Assembly (NCBI GenBank): GCA_036852015.1
Contig: JAANDG010000158.1
Location: 62,001 to 126,000 of the forward strand
Origin: Pelodera strongyloides
Taxonomy: Eukaryota > Nematoda > Chromadorea > Rhabditida > Rhabditidae
Direction: 5' to 3'
DNA: 64,000 nt
In this document: positions 9,408 to 19,947 of the stretch, piece by piece
Numbering within the stretch: position 1 is the first letter of the stretch
How the letters are laid out: every line of letters starts with the position of its first letter
Translations under genes and position numbers: made by a program
Notes under the pieces: model-generated
The model's database searches: none
What the model was told of the DNA's origin: nothing
What the model saw: the letters and a program-made list of their open reading frames with translations, nothing else

Positions 9408-12400
9408 CTGCAAGGACTAGGATTATATAATACTTTTAGTACTAAAGGCGTGAACGAATGATATTAATTTATTGAGTCTGACCTCGGATCAGCTCACCTT
9501 AAATTGTGTCTGTTTTTTTTTGTTTCTTTATTTTCTATAAGGGATAATAAAAATTTGTAATAGAAAAAGTAGTGTTCAATTTCAATACTCACGAAGATAT
9601 TGGGTGATAAAGTGGTGGATTGATCGGGCCGAAATGCAAAAAGGGCAATTATCCTATACAAACAAGGCAGGACAATTGCCCTTTTTGCATTTCGGCCCGA
9701 TCAATCCACCACTTTATCACCCAATATCTTCGTGAGTATTGAAATTGAACACTACTTTTTCTATTCCAAATTTTTACTATCCCTTATAGAAAATAAAGAA
9801 ACAAAAAAAACTGACGCAATTCAAAGTGACGGGCCCATCAAAATAAACCCATATTTTGCATGTTTTTATAATTTGTATAAAGGGGGTTTATTATAATAGA
9901 TGTACACTAAGTTACGGCTAGACTTTATCCCGCTGAAATTTTTCGGTGTCGATAAACTCAAAAGTATACCGTAGAAGACCAACAATTGCACCCTATTTTC
10001 TTGTCGCGTGTCCCGGGGGAATGTGGCTATATGGACAGATAGTCTCCCGGGTCCCAATCAGAGCGAGGTATCCTCGGGACACGCGGTAAGGAAATAAGGG
10101 TGCAATTGTTGGTCTTCTACGGTATACTTTTGAGTTTATCGACACCGAAAAATTTCAGCGGGATAAAGTCTAGCCGTAACTTAGTGTACATATATTATAA
10201 TAAACCCCCTTTATACAAATTATAAAAACATGCAAACTATAGGTTTATTTTGATGGGCCCGTGCCTTTAAGGTGAGCTGATCCCTTCGGAAAGGTATATA
10301 CTTCGGAAAGTGTAGGAGTAACGGTATTCGTGTTATTTTGGTCTCTACCGTCTACCCTCTCGCTCCACTCTCTCTCTCCACTCTCTCTCTCTCTCCACTC
10401 TCTCTCCTCTATCTCTGCGAGTCTCTCTCTCTGGTGGTCTCTTTCTCAAGCTGGTGAAATATATATATCTTACTCGAAATGCTAACTAACCCTCATCGTT
10501 GGTGGAGGCGACGAATCAGTCGACGTATTGGATATCTTTTGATTGTTCAGTAATGAATCGCTCTTCGGAATAGGCGACAACCGAGCGCGGAATGAGGGCG
10601 GCGGAGACCAATCCCTCTCGTTGGCCTCGTCGATAGATGCGCAGGATTGGAGCGGCGCTAGAGCCGGCAAGGAGTCGCGCGTCTTTAGGATGGATTTGGT
10701 CGAATTCTCGCGGGGAATCGTTCTGAAGATAGAGACAAATATACGAGAGAGAGAGAGCTTAGGCTTAGGCCTAGGACAACACAAATTGTAAGAGTAGTAT
10801 AGTGTATAGTCTTTGTGAGAGAAACTCTTGCTTGAATAAGACAAAGTTCATTGCACATAATATACTTGGAAAAAGAGCAACTGTACCAAAATTAAAGCGA
10901 AATACCGGCCGGTTTTTGAAACGCATAGCGGACAGCTGAATTCTTACGTCCGTATGCTAATTTCCTAGAATTTATATCGATTTTTTATTATAATTTATGT
11001 TGATTTGCATAAGTTGCATAAGAAACTGGTAAACTCGATGTGTTTCAAAAACCGGCCGGTATTTCGCTTTAATCCTGTTTGAAAAAGACAAAAGCTCATT
11101 GTACATATATATAGAGTATGTTGAAAAGACACTAACTTTACCAAAGGTGAACGAGACCTAATTCACGAACTACCTTAATTTACAAAAAGTGGCTTAAGCT
11201 TAGGCTTAGGCTTAGGCTTAGGCTTAGGCTCAGTGATGGTGATGTTTTCTGTGATGGTGATGAACCAATGAACACTCACCGGTTACCAACAGTTCCATTT
11301 TCCTTGAACATTCTTGGCATGGATGCCTCTCTTTGGAGCATTGATATCACTGAGTCTACTCGGTGAGCCGACATTGGGGAGTCGCACATGGATCTCGTGC
11401 TCAACTTGTGGATTGGAGGTGGCGACGCCGTCCGACAGTTTGACAGTTTGGCAGAACTGGGTAGGGAGAACATCTGAACATTTTTTTATAATTTGACAAT
11501 TTTTTTTTGACAATAATGTGCATCTTTCGATGATCACATTGACAGTGACACTATGGGATAGATTTGTCTTCGTCGGTTAGGCTAGATCCCGTAGTAGTGG
11601 CCTAGAAAGGTGGCTGGAAGGTCAAGAAAATCAAAAGGTGTTACGAAACAAGCAAGCGTGTCGTATAATATGTGAACACTACGTACTGGAACATTATACC
11701 GGATGTTCATTGTGACTTTTGCTAAAAGGACACTTTGCAATACATTGTAAGATAAGTCAAGTACTCCTATTACCGCTCCTAATCCTAAGGCAGCCAAGGC
11801 ATAACACTACCTTCCCAATATACCAAAGAACACTCACTCTCGTAACACTGGAGCCTTTTCCCAGCGACGTTACACTTCTCTTCTGTGCTAGGGAGACTAC
11901 TGAGAGTTTCGAAGATGGCGCCGCCCATATCTGGCGATCAGCTGATCCCCAGATGGAGAACACGACCACTGGCAGAGCGGCCACGAAGGCAGCCACGTGA
12001 AACACGATGCCCCACTCGGTTGCCGAACCTGGAATAGTAGTTTGTAGTTTGTAGTCTGTGTCTGGGGTGTACTTTGTAGTGTCACCATATTTAGGTTAAA
12101 TGTTTAGTGAAAGAGAAATGTTACAGACGAACTGCACAAAAAAGTCCAGGGGGTGTACTTTGTAGTGGCACCATATTTAGGTTCAATTTTTAGCGAAAGA
12201 GAAATGTTACAGACGAACTGCACAAAAAAGTCCAGACTTCGAGACAGGCATGTGTCTAAACAAAATCTCCTTGCAGAAAGCTTAGAGCGATATAACGGCC
12301 GCTTTTGAAACATATGCTGGTCAACGGTATTTCTATATGTTGTATGCAAACGACCATAATTTGACTAAAGATATATTTATTTGCATACATTACCTTACAT

Positions 12401-15400
12401 TACCTGGGATTCAGCGTCCAGCATGCGTTTGAAACCGGCTGTTATATCGCTATGCTATAACGCTACGAGGATTATAAATGCTCTCAACATCACTCGATTT
12501 ATGTCAACAATCATTGAATGTAAACAACCATCATGCGACAGAGGACTTGAGAGCAAAAGATTGGCTAGCTTTAAACCATTCTTGAAACGTACCTTGTTGG
12601 ACAATCCGTTTCGTCAGAATTTTGTTTCCAATTCCGAACCAGGCGACAGCAAAGAACGTCCACCCAGTGATGATCCCAGAAAATGGTGGCGCCAGTTGCA
12701 CCATGGCCGTTTGAACTCCCGGGGTGTGCATACCTACCATTTTGTTCATATTAGTGAAAAATGGATAGCACTTGCTGACGTAGTTGCTTCTCACAATATT
12801 CCAAACATTGCTTTGCTGTTTATTTAGTGAAGTACTTGATACAAGTGGGCATAATATTTGTCACATTAGATGCAAATCTGTAACTTGCCTAAGCTGTCTT
12901 TATCTCACTTTCTCTGTACTCTCTCTCTCTCTCTTTTCTATTCACGCGGTATCGTAGAAACAGGGAACTAAAATATCGCCAAGTCTAGCCGTTGTATGAG
13001 ATCTCTTACCGGCGCTAAGCATTGCTCCACATAGTGAAAATACGGCTAGCACGGCATGATCGGAGTTAAAATGGGGAACAATTCCGATACAAATAGCCAG
13101 ACCCGCCGATGCTATACCATTGAAGATCTAAAGAAAGGAATATAATGTAAGGATATTAAAGCGAACTACCGGCCGGTTTTTGAGACACATCGTGGACATC
13201 GGAATTCTTTAGCTCGAATTTAGCTCGATTTTTTATTCTAATTACGCTGCATAAGAATGCTGGTGTACTCGGTTTTTCAAAAGCAGGCCGGTATTTAGCT
13301 CAACAGTGAATTGACCAGTAATCTAAAGCCTGGAAAATGCCTGATTACGGCTTGGACCGTAATTAGGTATTCCCCACGGTAGTTGCCATCCATGCACACA
13401 AAACAGATACAAACCCAAATTGGCTTATGGTCCTTAGGTCCTTAGGGCCCAGGGTTCAGTAAGTAGCATTAGCCTTTAGGACTTAAATGAGAAATCGCAA
13501 ACCTTGCACACAAAGGTCTTATCGTACTCCTTCTTGACCGTCAACCAAGACGATAAGGAGGAGGACAACGTCTTCGACACGAATAAACAGAAGATTGGAA
13601 GGGCCGAGATGAATCCATTGGCAGTGGGAGCGAACTCCAACACATCCCGCATGTAGTTGGGAAGGAACTGGGGAAATGGATATATCATATTTATTAAACG
13701 GTCCAAAATTCAAAGCATATAAATCTTATTGCATAGTTAGGAGATGAAATCTGAGGGATGTGTACGGTAATATTACCGTCGCAGAGGATCAATTTACCTA
13801 CGAATAAATGATGACTAAGCTAATACTCCATATCCATACCAACCTGTAACATAATGACCAGCGGGTACTCGTGACAGACCATTGCAAATACGGATGCCCA
13901 TAACGCTTTGCTCCTCAACATAGCTCGATAGGGAACTCGCCGGGACCGATCGGTACGCTTTCCAATTGATTCACAGGCAATCCTGATATAAAGTCCGAAT
14001 AATATTAAAATATCTTTGTATATTAAAAACATACTTTATCCGGTAAACAGTATTCGCATACAATACATGGAACTAAAGCGTCAAACATTTTCATAAACCG
14101 GATGTCACACCGCTTAACATGTTTACTTACTTTTCCATTTCAGTCACGACTAATAGACCAACAACATCCAGGCTCAGAACGAAACATTGTGATTGAGGCA
14201 TTGGGGTTTTCGACAAGCTAGATGTTACACAAGAACCCAAATTCGAAAGGTGTTTTCATAGTCTGCTTTTTGGCCACCCTTTTTCGATTGTTGCACAGTA
14301 AATTAAATCCTTGCCATACATATATGGGAACTTACTACTGTAATCTCTGAAGTAAGACTTGGACACTGATTGTTAGTCTGAAATAATATCCTTTCCCACC
14401 TACTCTCAACGAAGAGTCGCTCCCGTTCAGAAATACAACATTGTTTGCTTGGTTTGTCGGCACCGAATGGTAGCCAGAAGAAGGTCACCTGAATTGAACT
14501 AACTCGTTAATCTCTCTCCCACTCTCTCTCTCTTTATTTCTCTCTCTCTCTCTCTCTTTCTTTACTTCTCTCTTTGGCAGAGTCCGGGTCTTACTGTAAT
14601 ACAGCTAATCATCGTGTGCTGGTGCAGCTGGATGTGCCATGTGCTGAGCTTCACGTGGGCAACGCTTTCGCTTTTCTATTTGTATAATGGTTTCAGTTCA
14701 CATGACTAGAATTTACTTACCATTAGCGAAATCGTCGCGGAAAGATAGAAAATCGCAGGCCATCCGCCAAGAATCTTCCTCTGCGTGCACAACCATCCGG
14801 CGGCGGGTAAAATGAATAGAGCACCTAGAAGATATAAACATTTAATTATTGTTTGACTTGACAGTCGCGTAGTTGAGCATATTATGAATATCGAACGGGA
14901 TTTCACGTAGGTCGTGCTAGGTAAATCCACAACGAAGCGAACGTCTTTCAATCAAAAAGGCAAGACGGATGTGCTTTGTATCGAGAGGTAAGTGTTCAAC
15001 GAGAGGCATCCATATTGCTAGCTGTGTAACGATAAAAGAGAACTCAATAAACATGCCAATCTGTCGTCCTCCAGATATGATGCCAATCGCAGCCGCGCGT
15101 TCAGCTTGCGGAAACCATCTGCAAAAAGTTGTTGAAATAATGCAAAAAAATGTACCTCTGCATTCGGAGGTTTATATGCACAAGACAACGCGGCTTTGTG
15201 GCTTGTGCTTTTTTTCGTAAGATCGTAATGGGGTCTCGATGTATGGTAAAAACAGCGCATTTTGCTTCCAAGTATCAAATGTGCATCTCGTGTACGATTT
15301 TGCATACACCTTTGATAGTTAGAAAATGCACCATTGATAATACTAGAGGAGGCGAAAATGCACAGTTTATGCACGCTCGCAAAAAATAGTCCTGTGGCGA

Positions 15401-17747
15401 CCGTTGCGGGACCATTTTTTGGCGGTCTGTAGTTGTTCTCGCGTAGTGCCAATCTACGGTAATTAAAGCCATACTTGGAAGCAAAATCCGGCATACACCG
15501 AGACCCCATAAGAGTCGTAAGATCATAAGCTTTGAAACCTTGTATTGAACCTCCCTTGAATAATCACGCTCTTGTGGCGTAAAATATTTATTTATTTATT
15601 AGGAGCTTATTGTTCATTTTTGCTGAGCCCGTTTTAGTGAGAATAAGCATAAGTTTTTGATGCGAGTTCATAAAGTAACTCTAATATAGGAAGCATACTT
15701 ATCAATACACATAGCATAAATATAACCTAGTGATAAGTGAATTCGCCGCGGGGATCAGGCACGCGTCCGCCGCGCCAACAGCGAACCGCGCTAGAACGGC
15801 GAACCAGAAGGATTTTGTCGCGAGGAGCGGGAGAGCGATATTGGCGAACACGCAGAGCACGAGACTGGAAAATATAGATTATTAAATATAGATTAAATAC
15901 AGATTTTACTTTTCGGCAATTACTAATTTCCCAATTAACAATTACAAAAAAAAAATAAAAATTGACAAAAAAATACCTCATAAATACCATCCATTTGCCA
16001 TTTAGTCGATCTGCCCACATGCCAGTGACAAGCATTAGTAAATGGCCGGCATTTTGGGCAGCCAATACGTAACCTTCCTAAATTAAAATAGATTTCGTAT
16101 CAGAAGACTAGCGCTTCCTAGTGCTGTTTGCAATCGGTTAATCCATGGGTAATCGGACGAAACGGTAATTTTTTTAGTAGGAGTTACAGTACTTTCTGTC
16201 AAGACTATTTCTTTCAAAGTAAGCATTTTTGATGCGTCGCCAATTTTCAGCCTAGTTCAGTTTCACCTAAGTTCAGAACCTACAGCTATATATTTGGTCC
16301 CTGGTAAGTACTTTCGAGTTTTAAAGCGCGTGCTCTTAGGGTTCCCTTTGGTTGGCGTTCTTTATTTGTATTGATTGGTAACCAATAAACCGTTATTATT
16401 ATTTTATTATTAATTGTGTCAAATAAATTGTCTCACCTCACTCGAGTGCCAATCTACCGATCCTGCAGTTTTATGATGACTTTGCGGGCAGGATGTCATG
16501 CAAATGATGGCCACGGATATATTTGACGCACTAAATGGAGATCCGGGTTTTACAAAATCTTACAATTATTAACATAAATCTACAGTATCTTACATTACAA
16601 CAACAACAAAAAAAGTACATGTTTAGAAAAAATTGATTAATTCTTAGATATTGAACTTTCTGAATGCAATAAGTATTATCGCAGGTGACCAAACTGTCTA
16701 CAATACTCACATCCATTTTTTAACATAATTAAAACTACGGCCATTCAATTGTCGCTGAATATCTTTCATCATATTGATGCACACCTTTTAATGTGTCAAT
16801 AAATATTTAATATTTACAAAATAGTTAGTCCACAAAAAATAATATACTTATTTCGACTACCGTAACCCACATATACAGTATCCAGAATTAGATCGTAAGA
16901 AGGACTCACCTCACGGAAAGTGTCATATAACAACAACATAGCAAAGCTGCCAATACAAGGCGCATTGAAGGGAACAGAGCCGTTGATTCAGAGAGATCGC
17001 CCACCTAAATTTATTCTTGCAATACCTTTTTTATACTCTGGTCCTCAGGCGCGCAGTGCGGACATGCGAATCCGCGTCCGCGGGAAAAGATTGCAAATTT
17101 GCATTCAAAATCTCGAGGCAGAGAGAAACAAACACCGCCCTCTTTTCTGCGTCTCCGCCTTTCCCATGTCAAAAAGGCACATTTTTCCCGCGGACGCGGA
17201 TCCGCATGTCCGTTCTGCGCGCCTGAGATCGTAGTAGTTTAACGTTTAGAAACATCTCGAACACCGACGGTTCACTCAAAAGTTGATTCAGTTGATCAGC
17301 AAATAAATTTTGGGACAAATACACAAAAGTAAAATTACCTCAGAGGCGGCATAATTATTCTGATGTTGTTGCAGTTGCTGTAGGAAAGCTGCGTGTGTGA
17401 TTGGAATTTGTGTCTGAAAATATGAAGTAAAGGTAAAATAGGCGCATCTGATTCGACCTTGATAATTTCTGGGTCTCTCTCTCGCTCTTTCTCTCTCGCT
17501 CTCTCTCCCTCTCTCTGAAAGCCTCTCTCTAAGCCTATATAGAGCCTAAATAAGCATGTGCCTACCATGGACCTAGTCCTAGCCTAGGCATCAACCTAAT
17601 TATCAGCATTCAATTTCAAAGTAGTTCGTGGTTAAATAATTACCATCGACTCACATTATCATTAACTGATCCGACTGGAAATACGGATTTATCTGGCCCA
17701 GGATCTAGTGACGTCGAGCGTTCGAGTACCGTTTTCCTCAGTGACAT
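9207..17747 (-). CDS. SLC17: SLC17-family anion transporter, copy A (17 exons)
   Basis: Exons, 5' to 3': 17655-17747, 17339-17413, 16910-17004, 16437-16530, 15977-16077, 15727-15864, 15057-15118, 14721-14824, 14400-14488, 13844-13982, 13503-13667, 13010-13127, 12593-12733, 11838-12028, 11280-11473, 10491-10722, 9207-9407. Splice phases agree throughout, giving about 743 residues. It starts MSLRKTVLERSTS. Seen: TM1 RLVLAALLCCCYMTLSV, then ISVAIICM, LNGKWMVF, RFAVGAADACLIP, RWFPQAER, LGGWPAIFY, LPNYMRDVLEF, NGFISALP and ATEWGIVFHVAAF, which follow the SLC17 (vesicular glutamate, sialin and phosphate transporter) order within the MFS fold of about 12 TM segments. The usual QG..EG stretch of TM4 reads VGAADA. 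The Ser-rich C-terminal tail of about 150 residues is longer than usual. Substrate cannot be told. Exon 7 ends at a GC donor, and the native promoter is cut off about 115 bp above the ATG. It may be expressed differently or be decaying. Confidence 0.85.
9484..10283. mobile_element. Foldback with a second foldback nested in its terminus (unit A only)
   Basis: The outer element begins GGATCAGCTCACCTTAAATT; its left arm repeats inverted after a short centre near 9652, and the right terminus is cut at 9827 and resumes as GGTGAGCTGATCCC at 10270. Its intact relative is 47785-48146. The nested element, 9827-10271, has arms starting ACGGGCCCATCAAAATAAAC. The site is empty in unit B. Confidence 0.85.
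10363..10440. repeat. CT-rich tract
   Basis: CTCTCTCCACTCTCT-type tract just 3' of SLC17-like A exon 16. Confidence 0.9.
10892..11072 (-). mobile_element. TTAA-1 MITE in SLC17-like A intron 15
   Basis: TTAA edges and full termini. The copy is oriented so that an AATAAA-like motif lies on the gene's sense strand. Shared with unit B (28334-28505). Confidence 0.88.
11190..11250. repeat. TTAGGC tract near SLC17-like A exon 15 donor
   Basis: Six to seven units, then two copies of TGATGGTGATG. The tract is shorter in unit B (28615-28670). Confidence 0.8.
12282..12454. mobile_element. TTAA-2 MITE in SLC17-like A intron 13
   Basis: Second family: termini AGCGATATAACAGCCGG...TTTTGAAAC and inverse, centre with GCATA/TATGCAAA. 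Edges TTAG and CTATG, mutated. Shared with unit B (29757). Confidence 0.78.
13156..13303 (-). mobile_element. Shortened TTAA-1 MITE in SLC17-like A intron 11
   Basis: Left TTAA intact, right end decayed to TTAGCTCAAC. Counterpart at 30679-30855. Confidence 0.78.
14035..14117. mobile_element. TTAA-2 MITE remnant in SLC17-like A intron 9
   Basis: Only the right part is clear (GTTTCATAAACCGG-type to CACACCGCTTAA). Partner at 31595-31667. Confidence 0.6.
14512..14573. repeat. CT-rich tract in SLC17-like A intron 8
   Basis: About 60 bp CT repeat, 20 bp from exon 9; partner 32603-32670. Confidence 0.88.
15051..15057 (-). other. GC 5' splice site at SLC17-like copy A exon 7
   Basis: Exon 7 of copy A ends ...CAGATTG followed by GCATGT. 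The equivalent site in copy B (33097) is ...CAAATTG followed by GTACGT. GC-AG introns exist but normally have a strong AG|GCAAGT context, which this lacks. It may weaken or abolish splicing of copy A. Confidence 0.75.
17043..17227. mobile_element. GC-rich foldback in SLC17-like A intron 2
   Basis: CCTCAGGCGCGCAGTGCGGA and inverse; arms about 55 bp with GCGGACGCGGAT. Shared with unit B (34630-34802). Confidence 0.83.
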
Positions 17748-17862
17748 TTACCAAGGGACGGACGTCCACGAGAATTCTAAATTCTAAAAGGAGGGTCACA
17801 AATTTGAGGGTATTCAAAAAATATAACGATCTAATTTTGATAAGATTTGCACGGATACCTAA
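17748..17862 (-). promoter_or_regulatory. Truncated native 5' flank of SLC17-like copy A
   Basis: Only about 115 bp upstream of the copy A ATG is shared with the flank of copy B (35384-35500). Beyond 17862 the sequence is the left end of unit B, normally found downstream of these genes. No TATA box was identified. Any promoter used by copy A must be in this short piece or newly recruited. Confidence 0.6.
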
Positions 17863-18794
17863 CAATCTGTCGGTTGGTGATTTGGATATTCTTTCGGGGT
17901 TTCCCTAAATGATTAGGGAACTCCCTTCCCCAAAAGCACGACTGCTGGGAGGGGCCTCCCTGATGTCATGTCCATCTTATTTGGACCATACCAGGCATTG
18001 TGCCATGATTCTAATAAGTGATGTGGCACTGGGAAGGAAGTAGAAGGTGCTCACGAATTCGTTGTCCTTTGTCCTCCTGAAGGCCATAGCGATAGCGATT
18101 TTATATAAGCTCCGTCCTCCAGCTATCATCTTTTATTATATAAAAGAGTAACTGTAGCGTGCGCTAGCAATCAGGTTACGGAAGTAGAATTCGAATAAAT
18201 TGTTCCGCTTTGGATATAAAAGAGTGCCGCAGCTCAAGTTAGAATATTCTCATGTAAAAGAACGATCTATTTCTTCGTTCGTAAAGATTTTCATCTACGC
18301 TACAGACGTTTCATAAGTATGGACATATGCTTCGGGCGGCGTGGTCGACTGGTGATATATACTGATAATGATAAAAGCTCTGATTTTCACCGTGTATTTT
18401 AGGTGTGGTGCTACGTGTGCGATGCGTACGTGCACAACGAGGTGCTGATTCCGGCTAAGAGCTCTGCGCATGAGTCGAAATTTGGAACCGCCATGCCGCA
18501 TTAGAATGTTCAAGAACCAACCAGTCCGTGTCTGTTCAGTGAAACTTTGTTCTTATTCTCTCTTACATATTTGTCAAATTTTCTCTTTTTTTTTCATAGT
18601 ACGGAATCATGAATATCTGTCGGTTTATTCGTTGCTAGGCTCACCTTCTAGTTTCAGAGTACCTACTGTCTACTAGGAGACTAGGAGTCTCACCTCTGGA
18701 GTATTAAAGAGAGACTAAACTCGTAGGACGAGATCAGAAAACTTCTAAAGTCTGACTAGCCCTGCGCAAGAGTATCTGAAATCTGGACTGTTCA

Positions 18795-18960
18795 TTAAAG
18801 CGAAATACCGGCCGGTTATTGAAAAGCATTATTATGCATCTTATACAAATGAACATAAATTAGAATAAAAATCGAGCCAAACTCGAGCAACTTTGCATAA
18901 ATACGTAAGCATTCAGCTGTCCACGGTGCGTTTCAAAAACCGGCCGGTATTTCGCTCTAA
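18795..18960 (+). mobile_element. TTAA-1 MITE (unit B partner of 1429-1610)
   Basis: Same insertion as in unit A, with a small deletion after the left terminus. Confidence 0.85.
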
Positions 18961-19402
18961 AAAAAATTGGTCTTTTTCGCTTGCCCCATTATCTAGTAGT
19001 AATTGTGTATGAACCGGGTATCATACTGTGTATTCTGAGCCGGTTGTTTGTGGTCTATGAAATTTGGTCCTTTATTGATTATTCCTCCTCTTACATTAGT
19101 AATTAGTACTATTTGTATTATTCATCAGTCATATTGATTCTGCATCGTTTTTTATGAATGAATTTTTTTCGCTTTATCATGTGGAAAAATGAAAAGCACA
19201 AGCTATAAAAAAATAATTATCAAAGTATTGGACAGTAGAAGGACCCGTAGTATTTGTAGTTAAGATTTGTTCATTGAGTGGAGTGGAGGTGCTAATTACG
19301 GTGTAATACGTCATCAAGCCAAGTAAGAACAACAAATGGAAGTTAGTTATGAGGATGGAAAATTGTGAAAACGATATGTGGAAGTTAATAGTATTTGTAG
19401 TT

Positions 19403-19505
19403 ACGATAAGGACTGCGACAGGAATGAGCAGAAGATTGGAAGAGCCGAGATGAATCCATTGGCAGTGGGAGCGAACTCCAACACGTGGGAACTAACCGCA
19501 AATCG
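19403..19505 (-). pseudogene. Relic SLC17-like exon 11 in unit B
   Basis: This is the partner of the unit A relic, lacking its exon 12 piece and the MITE, which lie in a stretch absent from unit B. It keeps the reverse complement of the sequence encoding EFAPTANGFISALPIFC and loses similarity towards the acceptor. Confidence 0.75.
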
Positions 19506-19509
19506 AGAG

Positions 19510-19670
19510 CTGGTATCTTGTCTAGTGGGTCCTAGACCCGCCGGAGGCGAAGATTTTGTGTCTTCCACTTGATTGTGTGTTAGCGAAACCTTACCTTTAT
19601 GAAGGTTCTTCGTCCCATGCATACAAATAAAATCATAAACAAACTCTTCTCCTTTATATAATAAGATATT
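19510..19670 (+). mobile_element. SINE-2 copy in unit B
   Basis: Degenerate B-box region (GTGGGTCCTAGACCCGCCGG) and the shared end ACTCTTCTCCTTTATATAAT. Shares GATTGTGTGTTAGCGAAAC with 3340-3425. Confidence 0.65.
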
Positions 19671-19947
19671 GTTTATTTCAAAATATCACAAAGCAGGGCA
19701 AAGAAAAAACAGAAAGACGAGTATCGAAAGTGAGTTTTTGAGTCATTTTTTGTACAGGTAACGAGCACGATATTTATCTCCTAAGCCTAAGCCTGGCATA
19801 CGATTTCTGGTAGAATATAAATTTTGAGAAAATAGCGATTTGTCAAGTAATTTCTCAAGTAATCAAGGATCTTCTAAAAACGATCGCGAATTTTTTCCAT
19901 AAGAAAAAAAGTCATTCGAAATTCTGTGTTTCGCTCCACGATACTGT

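Larger units (their letters stand above)
719..17862. repeat. Unit A of a 17-kb direct tandem duplication
   Basis: The block matches 17863-35500 in the same order and orientation. Shared sequence starts at ATCTGTCGGTTGGTGAT (719 and 17865) and ends at a GGATACCTA motif (about 17852 and 35491). All 17 SLC17-like exons and all five secreted-gene exons are paired. Exons and the 7.6-8.8 kb stretch are very similar, while introns differ by substitutions, simple-repeat length and private transposons. The block is a segmental duplication inherited with its genes, not a mobile element. Confidence 0.93.

Noticed and set aside
9191..9430. 79-codon plus-strand frame in both units
   Set aside because: It is the complement of the Ser-rich SLC17-like exon 17, which has a proper acceptor and phase.
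11190..11232. True telomere or nematode identity from TTAGGC repeats
   Set aside because: The tracts are 20-45 bp, interstitial and degenerate; not enough for a chromosome end or a taxon call.
12381..12827. 148-codon plus-strand frame
   Set aside because: It lies antisense to SLC17-like exon 13 (12593-12733) and is not kept in unit B at full length.
14336..14399. Longer exon 9 of SLC17-like A ending at GTAAGT near 14335
   Set aside because: The phase would not join exon 10. The donor AG|GTGGGA at 14399 gives the right phase and family alignment and is conserved in B.
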